A DNA stretch of 14,162 nucleotides from Dehalococcoidales bacterium (lineage in GTDB: Bacteria; Chloroflexota; Dehalococcoidia; Dehalococcoidales; UBA3254): NCBI GenBank assembly GCA_028718465.1, contig JAQULX010000030.1, positions 1-14,162 on the forward strand. Reading direction: 5' to 3'. The notes under the pieces were generated by a model that was not told where the DNA came from, did no database searches, and saw only the letters and a program-made list of their open reading frames with translations. Both the position numbers and the translations under genes were made by a program. This document shows, one piece after another, positions 6,378 through 13,378 of this stretch (position 1 is the first letter of the stretch; the number at the start of each line of letters is the position of its first letter).

Positions 6378-7028
6378 TTAATTCTTCTTTGGCTTGTTAT
6401 CCTGCTCAATCATGTGCCCGGTTTTCTCATAATGCCTTTTTATCATGGCGATGATAGTTTCAGGAATAACAGGTCTTATAAAATAATTCTTCTTTTGTTC
6501 TTTATTGTTACCATCCAGTATGTCTGAAGCTATTTCAGCATATGCTTTTTTCAATTTCAGGTACAAGAATGGAATTCTCTTTGTCATCACGACCACAGGT
6601 CCGGTCCCGATGCATATAGAGAACCGCCAGTTAAGAGAAAGCCTTCGACTGAAATTCTGGATTACCCTGACAGCTTCCCCGGTGGTCTTTTCCGGTCTGG
6701 GGAAAGCACAGTTTACCACTACGTATACCCTGGCCTCTCTGTTATATTCCCGGCCCGTTTTCAGGTACTGATAGTAATCTTCCAGGAGCCGCATAAGCGC
6801 CCCGGGAAGCCCGTAGTTGTGCAGAGGAAAGACTAATACGATGGCATCGGCACAAGCTATGCTTTCCAAAATATTTTCAGGATAATTATTATGTGTCCTG
6901 GCCTTAACAGTGAGAGTTGTTTTGTTATATTCCGTATCAGGCAGCCTGAGACTCAGGTCCTTCAGGAATTCCAGGGACGCGGCTTGCTTGCCTCTGAGAC
7001 TGCCGTTAATAATGCAAACGTTTTTCAT
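6378..7028 (-). CDS. Flavodoxin-fold NAD(P)H:FMN reductase-like protein
   Basis: 216 residues when started at the ATG at 7028. An in-frame start 12 codons earlier (7064) is possible, but the inner ATG shares an ATGA overlap with the stop of the upstream gene and places the fold's first strand at the N-terminus, so I prefer it. Residues 4-18 (VCIINGSLRGKQAAS) form strand beta1 and the FMN-phosphate loop. A strand and loop with VFPLHNYGLPGALMRLLEDYY gives the flavin ring contact typical of NADPH-dependent FMN reductases and quinone reductases. The last 50 or so residues are a Lys/Asn-rich extension (NKEQKKNYF, NKPKKN) beyond the core fold, with no recognisable domain. It probably acts with the iron-sulfur flavoprotein-like product translated just before it. 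Confidence 0.75.
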   Translation of the reverse strand: MKNVCIINGSLRGKQAASLEFLKDLSLRLPDTEYNKTTLTVKARTHNNYPENILESIACADAIVLVFPLHNYGLPGALMRLLEDYYQYLKTGREYNREARVYVVVNCAFPRPEKTTGEAVRVIQNFSRRLSLNWRFSICIGTGPVVVMTKRIPFLYLKLKKAYAEIASDILDGNNKEQKKNYFIRPVIPETIIAMIKRHYEKTGHMIEQDNKPKKN

Positions 7029-7549
7029 AACATGATTTCGCATTGCGCTTCTAATGCTGCGCAAATTTTTTCGTTATCTTCAACGGACTGACTTACAAAT
7101 ACATCTACCTGTACATCCATGCCGGGATGAACGATATCCGCCTTGCCGCGGTGTTTGGCGGTCAGATCGATGAAGGTGCTCTTCTCCTCATCATCGATAT
7201 CCTCCCCGAAGCCAATAATGACCTGCCAGTTATGACTTCCCGTACCCTTATTGATCGCGCTGGCCATGGTCGAAGAATAATGCCCGAACAGCACCGGGGT
7301 CAAGTAGAAAGTGGCGGAATACTTTTTAACATTCTTCTTTATCTCATTGACTATGTCTTTGTTGACGCACTCATCAGGATGCTTTGTCAGGCAGATGAGG
7401 CAGCCGATGCATTGAAACACATCATTCTTCCCCAGTTCAAATACGTCTACCCGATGCCCCTTCTCTTCCAAAAACCCGACAATACCGGCTTTTAAATTTT
7501 CAGAAAGATCCGTTTGGGAATCCTTATCCATGATCAAGAGAACATTCAA
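7025..7549 (-). CDS. Iron-sulfur flavoprotein-like (Isf/flavodoxin family) protein
   Basis: 174-residue protein with a flavodoxin-like fold. Strand beta1 (MNVLLIMDKD) starts the protein, and Cys47, Cys50, Cys53 and Cys61 (QCIGCLICLTKHPDEC) form the C-x2-C-x2-C-xn-C motif used by the archaeal/clostridial iron-sulfur flavoprotein group to bind a [4Fe-4S] cluster next to FMN. FYLTPVLFGHYSSTMASAINK matches the usual P-V-x-F-G flavin segment. The loop after beta1 (MDKDSQTDLSE) is unlike the common GSPR.xGNT loop, so FMN-phosphate binding may be altered. The start is TTG, supported by GAGGG upstream (7556-7560); the nearest ATG is out of frame. The stop overlaps the next gene as ATGA, which suggests translational coupling and a joint function. 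Confidence 0.75.
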   Translation of the reverse strand: MNVLLIMDKDSQTDLSENLKAGIVGFLEEKGHRVDVFELGKNDVFQCIGCLICLTKHPDECVNKDIVNEIKKNVKKYSATFYLTPVLFGHYSSTMASAINKGTGSHNWQVIIGFGEDIDDEEKSTFIDLTAKHRGKADIVHPGMDVQVDVFVSQSVEDNEKICAALEAQCEIML

Positions 7550-7555
7550 AGCGAA

Positions 7556-7560
7556 CCCTC
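7556..7560 (-). promoter_or_regulatory. Ribosome site fixing a TTG start
   Basis: On the minus strand GAGGG lies six bases before the TTG at 7549. An ATG four bases further on is in another frame, so this site decides the start of the iron-sulfur flavoprotein-like gene. The same GAGGG-plus-TTG arrangement occurs at the lipoamide-dehydrogenase-like gene. Confidence 0.6.
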
Positions 7561-7589
7561 ACAATACATTCTCAGATGAATTTGGAAAT

Positions 7590-7618
7590 ATCTTAACAGA
7601 CATTGATAGATGACTCAA
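7590..7618 (-). promoter_or_regulatory. Candidate sigma-70 promoter for the flavoprotein pair
   Basis: Minus strand: TTGAGT (7618-7613), a 17-base spacer, then TAAGAT (7595-7590). Each box matches four consensus positions and the spacing is ideal. Transcription would start about 35 bases before the TTG start codon. Confidence 0.35.
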
Positions 7619-7705
7619 GTCGTTTTTTAAGAGAAAAATGGTGGTATACTGCCTGACGAACTGAGTGGTGAAAAAGCCTGCGGTAACGGGCTAACCTGGA
7701 GCTAC

Positions 7706-8134
7706 TTATTCTGGTTTTAACTTATTTTCATTAACAGAAGAGGATTCAACGAAAAGGGTAAGTCCCTTCATTTCAACAACAAACACCTCAACGCCGGCAT
7801 CTATGTGACCGGATATCGAATATGCCTGCCACAGTTCGGCACCCGATTGGACATACCCATTCGGACATAGTGGCGTCTTTGTTCGGCAGATAGAGCCGAC
7901 TACTGTCTCAGCACCAACAACAGGTGTTTTACCTATAGCATCCTTACCCAGCCGATAAGTCAGGTAGGACCATGCAGCCCATCCGAGAACCAATATAATA
8001 GAGATCCAGATGGGAACTTTGATACCAAAATGGGGTAATAACCCCAGCAAGACGGCTACCAGTACCACTTCCTCCATAATGGAAGTAATCAGGCAGAACA
8101 ACCCGAATGACCGTTTGTTTTTAGTCGATGGCAT
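7706..8134 (-). CDS. NfeD-like membrane protein
   Basis: 142 residues: two hydrophobic segments (about 13-36 and 41-60), then a soluble C-terminal domain from about residue 70. The block VVGAETVVGSICRTKTPLCPNGYV followed by a beta-rich stretch (GVEVFVVEMKGLTLFVE) is the OB-fold pattern of the NfeD family, with G-x-V as the conserved entry and a V-x-G-L-x-L-x-V ending. NfeD proteins usually sit beside SPFH/stomatin or membrane-bound serine protease (ClpP-class) genes and are thought to act in membrane quality control. No such partner is in this window, so it stands alone. The ATG at 8134 has only a poor ribosome site (GGATA, 11 bases off). A TTGACT lies at 8169-8164, but no good -10 is correctly placed. 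Confidence 0.7.
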   Translation of the reverse strand: MPSTKNKRSFGLFCLITSIMEEVVLVAVLLGLLPHFGIKVPIWISIILVLGWAAWSYLTYRLGKDAIGKTPVVGAETVVGSICRTKTPLCPNGYVQSGAELWQAYSISGHIDAGVEVFVVEMKGLTLFVESSSVNENKLKPE

Positions 8135-8277
8135 GGTTTAAGGGTATCCAAAGACTCGTATTTAGTCAAGAGAATAATATTACTGTGATGTACGACAGGA
8201 GCCCAAACAGGCTTGAAACCCATAAGAGCACTTGATCTGCTAGTGGTACATTTTGAGCCAGAAACAAGATTCAGGAC

Positions 8278-8355
8278 TCTTTACCCGTTGACTTGCCTAG
8301 TATGGGAAGGGTGTAAAGAACTGCTTCCTGGATTTATCGGATATTATTGATAAAT
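8278..8355. repeat. Two inverted repeats in the gap upstream of the NfeD-like gene
   Basis: TCTTTAC (8278-8284) pairs with GTAAAGA (8313-8319), flanking an imperfect CCC/GGG extension. ATTTATC (8332-8338) pairs with GATAAAT (8349-8355) around a 10-base loop. Both lie in the 284-base gap between the DUF364 and NfeD-like genes. No other gene or transposase remnant is recognisable in this gap. Confidence 0.3.
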
Positions 8356-8418
8356 GGTTAGCCAATCTGAGCATGGTTCAGCATTTTCCCATGTGGCAAA
8401 AACTGAAAGTCCTTGATC

Positions 8419-9141
8419 TCATTTGCCCCAATAGCAGTAGTTTTCCAATCCCAATACTTTGGCTGCGCCTGACACGGTGATTCCATAGAATATTGCGGGT
8501 TTGCCAACTAAGAAATCATTAATCGTATCATTCACAATGGTACTGCCGGTAGCTACGATAAGGTCACACCATTCCACATGTTCCCCGGTTTTCAGCGGGC
8601 TTTGTACGATAAGCCCGTATTTTTCCGTGTTGATATTGGCATGGTCCATATCGGTAACCTTGATCTCATACTTTTTAGCTAGAGATTCAGCCAGCCGCGG
8701 CTGGAATCCTACCATCGCAATTTTGGGGTTTCCATACTTTTCAGCGACATAATCCACCAGCTTGAGGCCGCATTCCCTGGGTTCATTATCTTTGCAATGA
8801 GTCGTCTTATCAATCAACCCCAGGTAGCGCATCACGGCATTTAAACTGGCAATAAAGATAGCTCTCCGGAAGTTGTTATTCAATTCCATGGTGGCTATGT
8901 CTTGAAGTTTCCCGGAATAGTTCCCAAACATATCGGTGTAAGCCTGTCCGAAGGTGTTACGAAATTCGGCTTGCATCATCCTTTCCCGGCCGGTAATTAA
9001 AGGGTAATCCTTGTCTTCAGGGTTTCCGATGGCTTCCTCTGGATTTAGAGGCTTGGCTTTGATAGTAACTTCGCCCGATTCCAGCCCGTTCTCCTTTATG
9101 TACGTTAGGAATTGGTCTTTCAGTAATTCATAAACTTTCAT
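8419..9141 (-). CDS. DUF364/DUF4213 protein, putative heavy-metal chelation
   Basis: 240 residues from the ATG at 9141. An ATG two codons earlier (9147) is one base from the ribosome site and therefore unlikely, whereas AGGAG (9153-9149) is seven bases before the ATG at 9141. The N-terminal half, with TGRERMMQAEFRNTFGQAYTD and the NNNFRRAIFIASLNAVMRYLG block, fits the enolase-N-like DUF4213 domain. The C-terminal half (KIAMVGFQPRLAESL, ATGSTIVNDTINDFL, IFYGITVSGAAKVLG) fits the Rossmann-like DUF364 domain. The published structure of a Desulfitobacterium member led to a proposed heavy-metal chelation role, not proven. It follows moeA by 59 bases and is the last gene of the operon, which suits handling of molybdenum or tungsten. 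Confidence 0.8.
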   Translation of the reverse strand: MKVYELLKDQFLTYIKENGLESGEVTIKAKPLNPEEAIGNPEDKDYPLITGRERMMQAEFRNTFGQAYTDMFGNYSGKLQDIATMELNNNFRRAIFIASLNAVMRYLGLIDKTTHCKDNEPRECGLKLVDYVAEKYGNPKIAMVGFQPRLAESLAKKYEIKVTDMDHANINTEKYGLIVQSPLKTGEHVEWCDLIVATGSTIVNDTINDFLVGKPAIFYGITVSGAAKVLGLENYCYWGK

Positions 9142-9148
9142 TAACATG

Positions 9149-9155
9149 CTCCTTT
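9149..9155 (-). promoter_or_regulatory. Ribosome site that selects the second ATG
   Basis: AAAGGAG on the minus strand lies one base from the first ATG (9147) and seven bases from the second (9141). Normal spacing selects the second. Confidence 0.65.
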
Positions 9156-9200
9156 ATTCAGATCCAAATATTATTCTAGACTGTAATAATTGATTCATAT

Positions 9201-10484
9201 CTACGCCTGTAAAAATGGTTCACCATGCCAGTGTAACGGCATTACATCAACAATTTCATCTTTGGATACTATGGAATTTTCAGGTATTATTGCCAGTCCA
9301 TCAGCCTTAGTGACTGAGATCAAGACGCCTCTTTTCTGATCTCCGGCCAAACTGGCAAGATATTTTTCGTCTTTTCTCTCCAGCTTTACCCAGAGAAAAC
9401 TGTTCGCCGTTTTCTTATTGATTACCGGTTCTTTCATCCTGGCTTGAACCTTAGGCCGGTTTAGTTCCCGATAGCCTCTCATCTTCAGAATGGCAGGTCG
9501 GGCAAACAATTCAAAATTTAGCAGACAAGCGGTCGGATTTCCAGCCAGGGCAAAAAAGGGAATAAGCTGGCTGAGGTCTCCCTGGGGAACCCTTTCAATC
9601 ATCCCGAAAGAGAAGGGCTTGCCGGGGGAGATTCTGACACCGGAAAAGAGTACCTGGCCGTTTTGACCAATGATATCCCGCACCAGATCAAAATCCCCCT
9701 GTGAGACGCCGCCACTGGAAATAATGGCATCGGCTGTCATCCCCTTTTTCAATTTCGCCAGAATGGACTTTTCATTATCGCGGGCAACCCCTAGTATTTT
9801 AGGGATACCTCCATAATGATTCACCAGAGCCGCAATAGCCGCTGTGTTGCTATCATAAGATTTTCCCGGAGGCAGCGGTTCACTTAAGTTAATAAGTTCT
9901 TCCCCGGAGGCCATGATAGCCAGCACGGGACGCCGGATTACCCGTACCCTGGCTTTCCCGATTGAAGTTAAAACGGCGATTTCCGCCGGACCCATTCTGG
10001 TCCCCTTTGCCAGTACCAGAGAACCCTGGTTAATATTTTCGCCTATCTGGCGAATATTTCTGCCAGAAACCACTGAAGCATAAATATGCACTTCTGAGAG
10101 GGATTCTCCTTTAGAAGCCTTATTGGCTTCCGATTCATCGGTATCCTCGAACCTGATCACACAATCAGCACCCGAAGGGACCGCAGCACCGGTCATGATA
10201 CGAATTGCCGTGCCTGATGTCACTGATCTTTTCGGTAAATAGCCCGCTATCACAGTCTCAATAACATGCAGCGTAACCGGATTGTCAGGACTTGCGTTTT
10301 GGATATCTTCCGCGCGAATGGCGTATCCATCCATGGCCGAAGTCTTTGTGAGAGGCACATCATAACCGCTATAGACATCTTCTGCAAGGATTTGCCCTGC
10401 ACTTTTCAGTAACGGTTTTTCCTCCGCTTCCAGTGTATTGACATTCTCCAGTATTTTAGCTGTAGCTTCGGAATAATCTAACAT
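9201..10484 (-). CDS. moeA: Molybdopterin molybdenumtransferase MoeA
   Basis: 427 residues, typical MoeA length. MoeA inserts molybdate (or tungstate) into adenylylated molybdopterin to give the active cofactor, in the cytoplasm. Visible motifs are TSAMDGYAIRAED (48-60), GTAIRIMTGAAVPSGAD (91-107), the MPT-binding MoCF domain with YDSN (210-213), SSGGVSQGDFD (256-266), SPGKP (286-290) and GNPTA (315-319), then a C-terminal beta domain to residue 427. The usual GGVSVGEYD reads GGVSQGDFD and P.FD.SAMDG reads VPLTKTSAMDG; these are moderate variations that may mark a paralogue. AAAGGAGA sits just before the ATG. The gene starts 43 bases after the ABC ATPase stop and shares the operon with a transporter, another MPT-binding protein and a DUF364 protein, which links that transporter to Mo/W cofactor supply. 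Confidence 0.92.
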   Translation of the reverse strand: MLDYSEATAKILENVNTLEAEEKPLLKSAGQILAEDVYSGYDVPLTKTSAMDGYAIRAEDIQNASPDNPVTLHVIETVIAGYLPKRSVTSGTAIRIMTGAAVPSGADCVIRFEDTDESEANKASKGESLSEVHIYASVVSGRNIRQIGENINQGSLVLAKGTRMGPAEIAVLTSIGKARVRVIRRPVLAIMASGEELINLSEPLPPGKSYDSNTAAIAALVNHYGGIPKILGVARDNEKSILAKLKKGMTADAIISSGGVSQGDFDLVRDIIGQNGQVLFSGVRISPGKPFSFGMIERVPQGDLSQLIPFFALAGNPTACLLNFELFARPAILKMRGYRELNRPKVQARMKEPVINKKTANSFLWVKLERKDEKYLASLAGDQKRGVLISVTKADGLAIIPENSIVSKDEIVDVMPLHWHGEPFLQA

Positions 10485-10527
10485 GGGTAATCTCCTTTCT
10501 ATAAGGACCCTTTATTTGCTTTTCAGA

Positions 10528-11586
10528 TTAGGGTTTATTATTTTCAAATACCCGGATCCTTTTCATCCTCAAGATAATATAGACCTCCTGACCATCCTCC
10601 AGGTCCATTTCTTCAAATATATATCCGTTCACTTCGGCAACCAGCTTAATACTACCTACCTCTAAATGGATTCTCACCGTGTCGTTACGAGGTATAATAT
10701 CGGTCACTTTAGCCAGGAAGCTATTAACGCCGGGGCCTCGCGGTTTACTCTCAGAGACATAGATATGCCGGGGTAAAATGGCTATTTTATGCATTGTGCT
10801 GCCGTCATGAGGAACATTAATTTTCAAGCCTCCGCAGCCTACCTCCATGACGCCTGGCCCGGTACTCTGGCAGTAATCGCAGTCCAGAATATTGGGAGCA
10901 CCGATAAAATCCGAGACCTTATTATTACAGGGGTAAAACAACAGCTTCTCCGGCTCATCCACCTGCTGGATCGCACCTTCTAATATTACAGCCATCCGGT
11001 CCGCCAGATTAACTGCTTCCATTAAATCATGGGTTACATAGATAGCGGTGATTCCCAGACGGCGCTGAATCTGTTTCAGCTCACTTCTTAAATACTTGGC
11101 CGTTTGCGCATCAAGGCTGGACATGGGTTCATCCAGCAGCAGGATCCTGGGCGAGGAAGCGAGAGCCCTGGCCAGGGCGACCCGCTGTTTTTCACCGCCG
11201 CTGAGATTTCCCGGATATCGCGCGGCTAAATGACTGATATTCATCATTTTAAGTAATTCATTCACCCGTTCCTGTATTTTAAGCCTAGGCCAATTTTTCA
11301 CCTTCAGGCTGTAGGCGATATTGGCATTAACATCGAGATGAGGAAACAGGACCAGGTTCTGGAAGAGATAACCGATCTCTCTTTGGTTGGCCGGAGTCCG
11401 GTCGATAGAAACTCCATCTATTGAAACTGTTCCCCCGTATTCAACCAGCCCGGCGATTACATTCAGCAGGGTGCTTTTACCGGAACCGTTAGGCCCCAGA
11501 AGAACCAGGAATTCCTTATCCCTGATCTCCAGGTCGACATTGCGGCAAGCGTAGTTGCAAATATCCTTAGCGGCTATGGACGGCAT
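10528..11586 (-). CDS. ABC importer ATPase with C-terminal TOBE domain
   Basis: 352 residues. Walker A GPNGSGKST (31-39), Q-loop Gln76, signature LSGGEKQ (128-134), Walker B ILLLDEP (148-154) and H-loop His186 are intact. Beyond residue 235 follows a regulatory C-terminal part with LPRHIYV (271-277) and a TOBE-type OB domain (about 287-345), as in CysA, PotA and ModC/WtpC ATPases, where it senses transport state or ligand. The permease and receptor beside it belong to the NitT/TauT group, whose ATPases (SsuB, TauB) are usually about 250 residues without TOBE, so this pairing is unusual. The start overlaps the permease gene by 20 bases and has GGAGG four bases before the ATG. Several Cys (236, 239, 251) fall in the linker before TOBE. 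The transported ligand is unknown. Confidence 0.88.
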   Translation of the reverse strand: MPSIAAKDICNYACRNVDLEIRDKEFLVLLGPNGSGKSTLLNVIAGLVEYGGTVSIDGVSIDRTPANQREIGYLFQNLVLFPHLDVNANIAYSLKVKNWPRLKIQERVNELLKMMNISHLAARYPGNLSGGEKQRVALARALASSPRILLLDEPMSSLDAQTAKYLRSELKQIQRRLGITAIYVTHDLMEAVNLADRMAVILEGAIQQVDEPEKLLFYPCNNKVSDFIGAPNILDCDYCQSTGPGVMEVGCGGLKINVPHDGSTMHKIAILPRHIYVSESKPRGPGVNSFLAKVTDIIPRNDTVRIHLEVGSIKLVAEVNGYIFEEMDLEDGQEVYIILRMKRIRVFENNKP

Positions 11587-12346
11587 ATTGCCTCCATCTG
11601 GCAGTCATTTTAATCTCCATGTACTCGAAAAACTTCTCAAAGACCAGGCACATTACGGCCAGCACTATCAGGCACACGATGATGATATCAATGCGTATCA
11701 GGCTCTCCGCCCTCATCAGCAAAGCCCCGATCCCGGTAGGAATAGCCACCATCTCGGCAGCAATAATTACCCGCCAGGCCATCCCGGCTTCCAATCTTAG
11801 ACCGGTAAAGATATTGGGCAGCGCCAGCGGCATCACCACGGTAAACAGGATCTTTCTGTCCGGCGCTCCCAGGCTCCGGGAGGCTTTGATATAGTCCGGA
11901 TCTACATTTCGGATGCCCGTCACTGTGTTGTAGAGGACAGGGAAGAATGAGCAGATAAAGATTAGAGTAATAGGCAGCATTTCGTTAATCCCGATCCATA
12001 ACATCAATAGTGGAATCCAGCCCAGGGTAGGAATGGGATAGAACAGACTGATAAGCGGGTGTAAAGCCCGCCCGGCAATTTTGTTCCAGCCCATGATGGT
12101 ACCTGCGGTAATTCCCGCAATAGACCCGGCTAAGAATCCAATCAAAACCCGGACCAGGCTGCTGAGAAAATTCTCTCCCAGTACTCCGCTGACACTCAAA
12201 TGGTAGAATTCCAACACTACTTCGGAAAAAGGAGGCAGGAAATGTCCCGGCAGCACTCCCAACCGGGCGATCACTTCCCAGAGGGTTAAAAAGACGACCA
12301 CCGGCAGCATCCCCCATCCCGGTCTCAACCGTTTGAGGGTTTTCAT
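11567..12346 (-). CDS. ABC importer permease, NitT/TauT (SsuC/TauC) type
   Basis: 259-residue inner-membrane protein with about six hydrophobic segments (about 12-30, 66-86, 93-115, 122-142, 184-205 and 216-238). The cytoplasmic coupling loop reads IKASRSLGAPDRKILFTVVM followed by PLALPNI, the EAA-type motif that docks on the ATPase. This size and pattern place it in the BPD_transp_1 group used for nitrate, taurine, alkanesulfonates, thiamine precursors and similar solutes. Its ATG forms an ATGA overlap with the stop of the receptor gene (12343-12346), and its own end overlaps the ATPase start, so the three transport genes are translationally coupled. The sequence alone does not give the substrate. 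Confidence 0.9.
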   Translation of the reverse strand: MKTLKRLRPGWGMLPVVVFLTLWEVIARLGVLPGHFLPPFSEVVLEFYHLSVSGVLGENFLSSLVRVLIGFLAGSIAGITAGTIMGWNKIAGRALHPLISLFYPIPTLGWIPLLMLWIGINEMLPITLIFICSFFPVLYNTVTGIRNVDPDYIKASRSLGAPDRKILFTVVMPLALPNIFTGLRLEAGMAWRVIIAAEMVAIPTGIGALLMRAESLIRIDIIIVCLIVLAVMCLVFEKFFEYMEIKMTARWRQYAVHSR

Positions 12347-13353
12347 TGCTTGAGAAACCTTAAATCCAGGATATCTTCAGCTTTAAAACCATTCTTGAGA
12401 TAGCCCAGCGAGGCCATATAGTCTATGGTATTTTGGACTACAACCGGATCAATCCCCACCGAGTATTCCAGTCTATCCATAGAACGCAACATTATATCAG
12501 AAGTAATCTCTAATTGTTTGGCGGTATCCGCCACCTCTGCAGGGAAAACCTGGTCTCCGGCCGATTGAAGCTGCCGGGCCATGATTTCAGCCGCCTCTCC
12601 GGGATTATCGTGAGCCCAGGCAGTAGCTTTCTGAGAAACTTCTACCAGTTTTTGCACCGTTTCAGGTGAGTTGTTCAGCAGATCCTCTTTAACGATCAGG
12701 ACGCTCCCCTGCATTTCCGGCCAGATATCCCGGGCGGTTAGAAGCATCTGAAAACCGCAGTCCTCTGCCATAGTAGCCCATTGTTCCGGCATAAGGGTGG
12801 CATCCAGTTTCCCGGCTTGTATCGCCAGTAACTGCTTGGGAGGATTCATCTGCTGGACATTTTTTAATACTGTATCCCGTTCCAGCCCGTATTTATCCAT
12901 CATCTTTTGCAAGGCCACATCAGCCGCAGAACCAGTTTGCACACAACCAATACGAATACCTGGTTTGGCCAGATCCTGAATGTTTTTAATCTTATCCGGA
13001 TTCACCGCCAACCCATAGCCGTACTTATGCGTTCCAGCAACTACTTTAAGCGGCACTTCGGCATTAGCATAGGCGCTGATAGCCGGTACCAGGCAGATGT
13101 AAGCTGCCTGAATATCCCCCCTGGCTAAAGCCGCCGCCAGGGCGGTGCCGGTGACATAGCTCTCGTAAGCCGATAGGTTTAGGCCTGCCTCCTTGAAATA
13201 GCCCTGATCCTGGGCGATATAAGCACAGGCGGCATGGTCTGTAAACTCAACCGCCATACCGATGGGCTTACTGGCTTCTGACTTCTGCGCACATCCACTG
13301 ATTACGGGAAAAATCAGCATCAGCGATAAGATTACGACCAGCATTTTTTTCAT
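12343..13353 (-). CDS. ABC importer solute-binding lipoprotein (NMT1/SsuA type)
   Basis: 336 residues from the ATG at 13353, chosen because GAAAGGA lies seven bases upstream and a normal signal peptide begins there; an in-frame start 19 codons earlier would put a charged leader in front. MKK, a hydrophobic core and the lipobox VISGC (17-21) indicate lipoprotein processing at Cys21 and anchoring on the outer face of the membrane. The mature part begins with the DHAACAYIAQDQGYFKEAGL block, the receptor start of the NMT1/SsuA/TauA group, and keeps ALARGDIQAAYI and GCVQTGSAADVAL segments of the two lobes. There is no ModA-, TupA- or WtpA-like oxyanion site that I recognise. The gene starts 25 bases after the molybdopterin-binding protein gene and is the first of three coupled transport genes. 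Confidence 0.9.
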   Translation of the reverse strand: MKKMLVVILSLMLIFPVISGCAQKSEASKPIGMAVEFTDHAACAYIAQDQGYFKEAGLNLSAYESYVTGTALAAALARGDIQAAYICLVPAISAYANAEVPLKVVAGTHKYGYGLAVNPDKIKNIQDLAKPGIRIGCVQTGSAADVALQKMMDKYGLERDTVLKNVQQMNPPKQLLAIQAGKLDATLMPEQWATMAEDCGFQMLLTARDIWPEMQGSVLIVKEDLLNNSPETVQKLVEVSQKATAWAHDNPGEAAEIMARQLQSAGDQVFPAEVADTAKQLEITSDIMLRSMDRLEYSVGIDPVVVQNTIDYMASLGYLKNGFKAEDILDLRFLKQ

Positions 13354-13360
13354 AGCAGAT

Positions 13361-13367
13361 TCCTTTC
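13361..13367 (-). promoter_or_regulatory. Ribosome site fixing the start of the receptor gene
   Basis: GAAAGGA on the minus strand, seven bases before the ATG at 13353. It lies in the 25-base gap after the upstream stop codon, supporting the shorter protein with a clean signal peptide. Confidence 0.65.
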
Positions 13368-13378
13368 TTAATTGCTTA

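Noticed and set aside
8141..8169. TTGACT with 17-base spacer and TACCCT as promoter of the NfeD-like gene
   Set aside because: The -10 is poor and the transcript would start at the ATG itself, leaving no leader.
8135..8418. Possible transposase remnant in the gap between the NfeD-like and DUF364 genes
   Set aside because: Translation in all frames is broken by stops and shows no transposase motif; only short inverted repeats remain.
10485..10527. Molybdenum-cofactor riboswitch ahead of moeA
   Set aside because: The gap is only 43 bases and holds little more than the ribosome site, far too short for that riboswitch.
11985..12317. 110-codon minus-strand frame inside the permease gene
   Set aside because: Shadow of the permease gene in another frame; the membrane pattern and EAA loop are in the permease frame.
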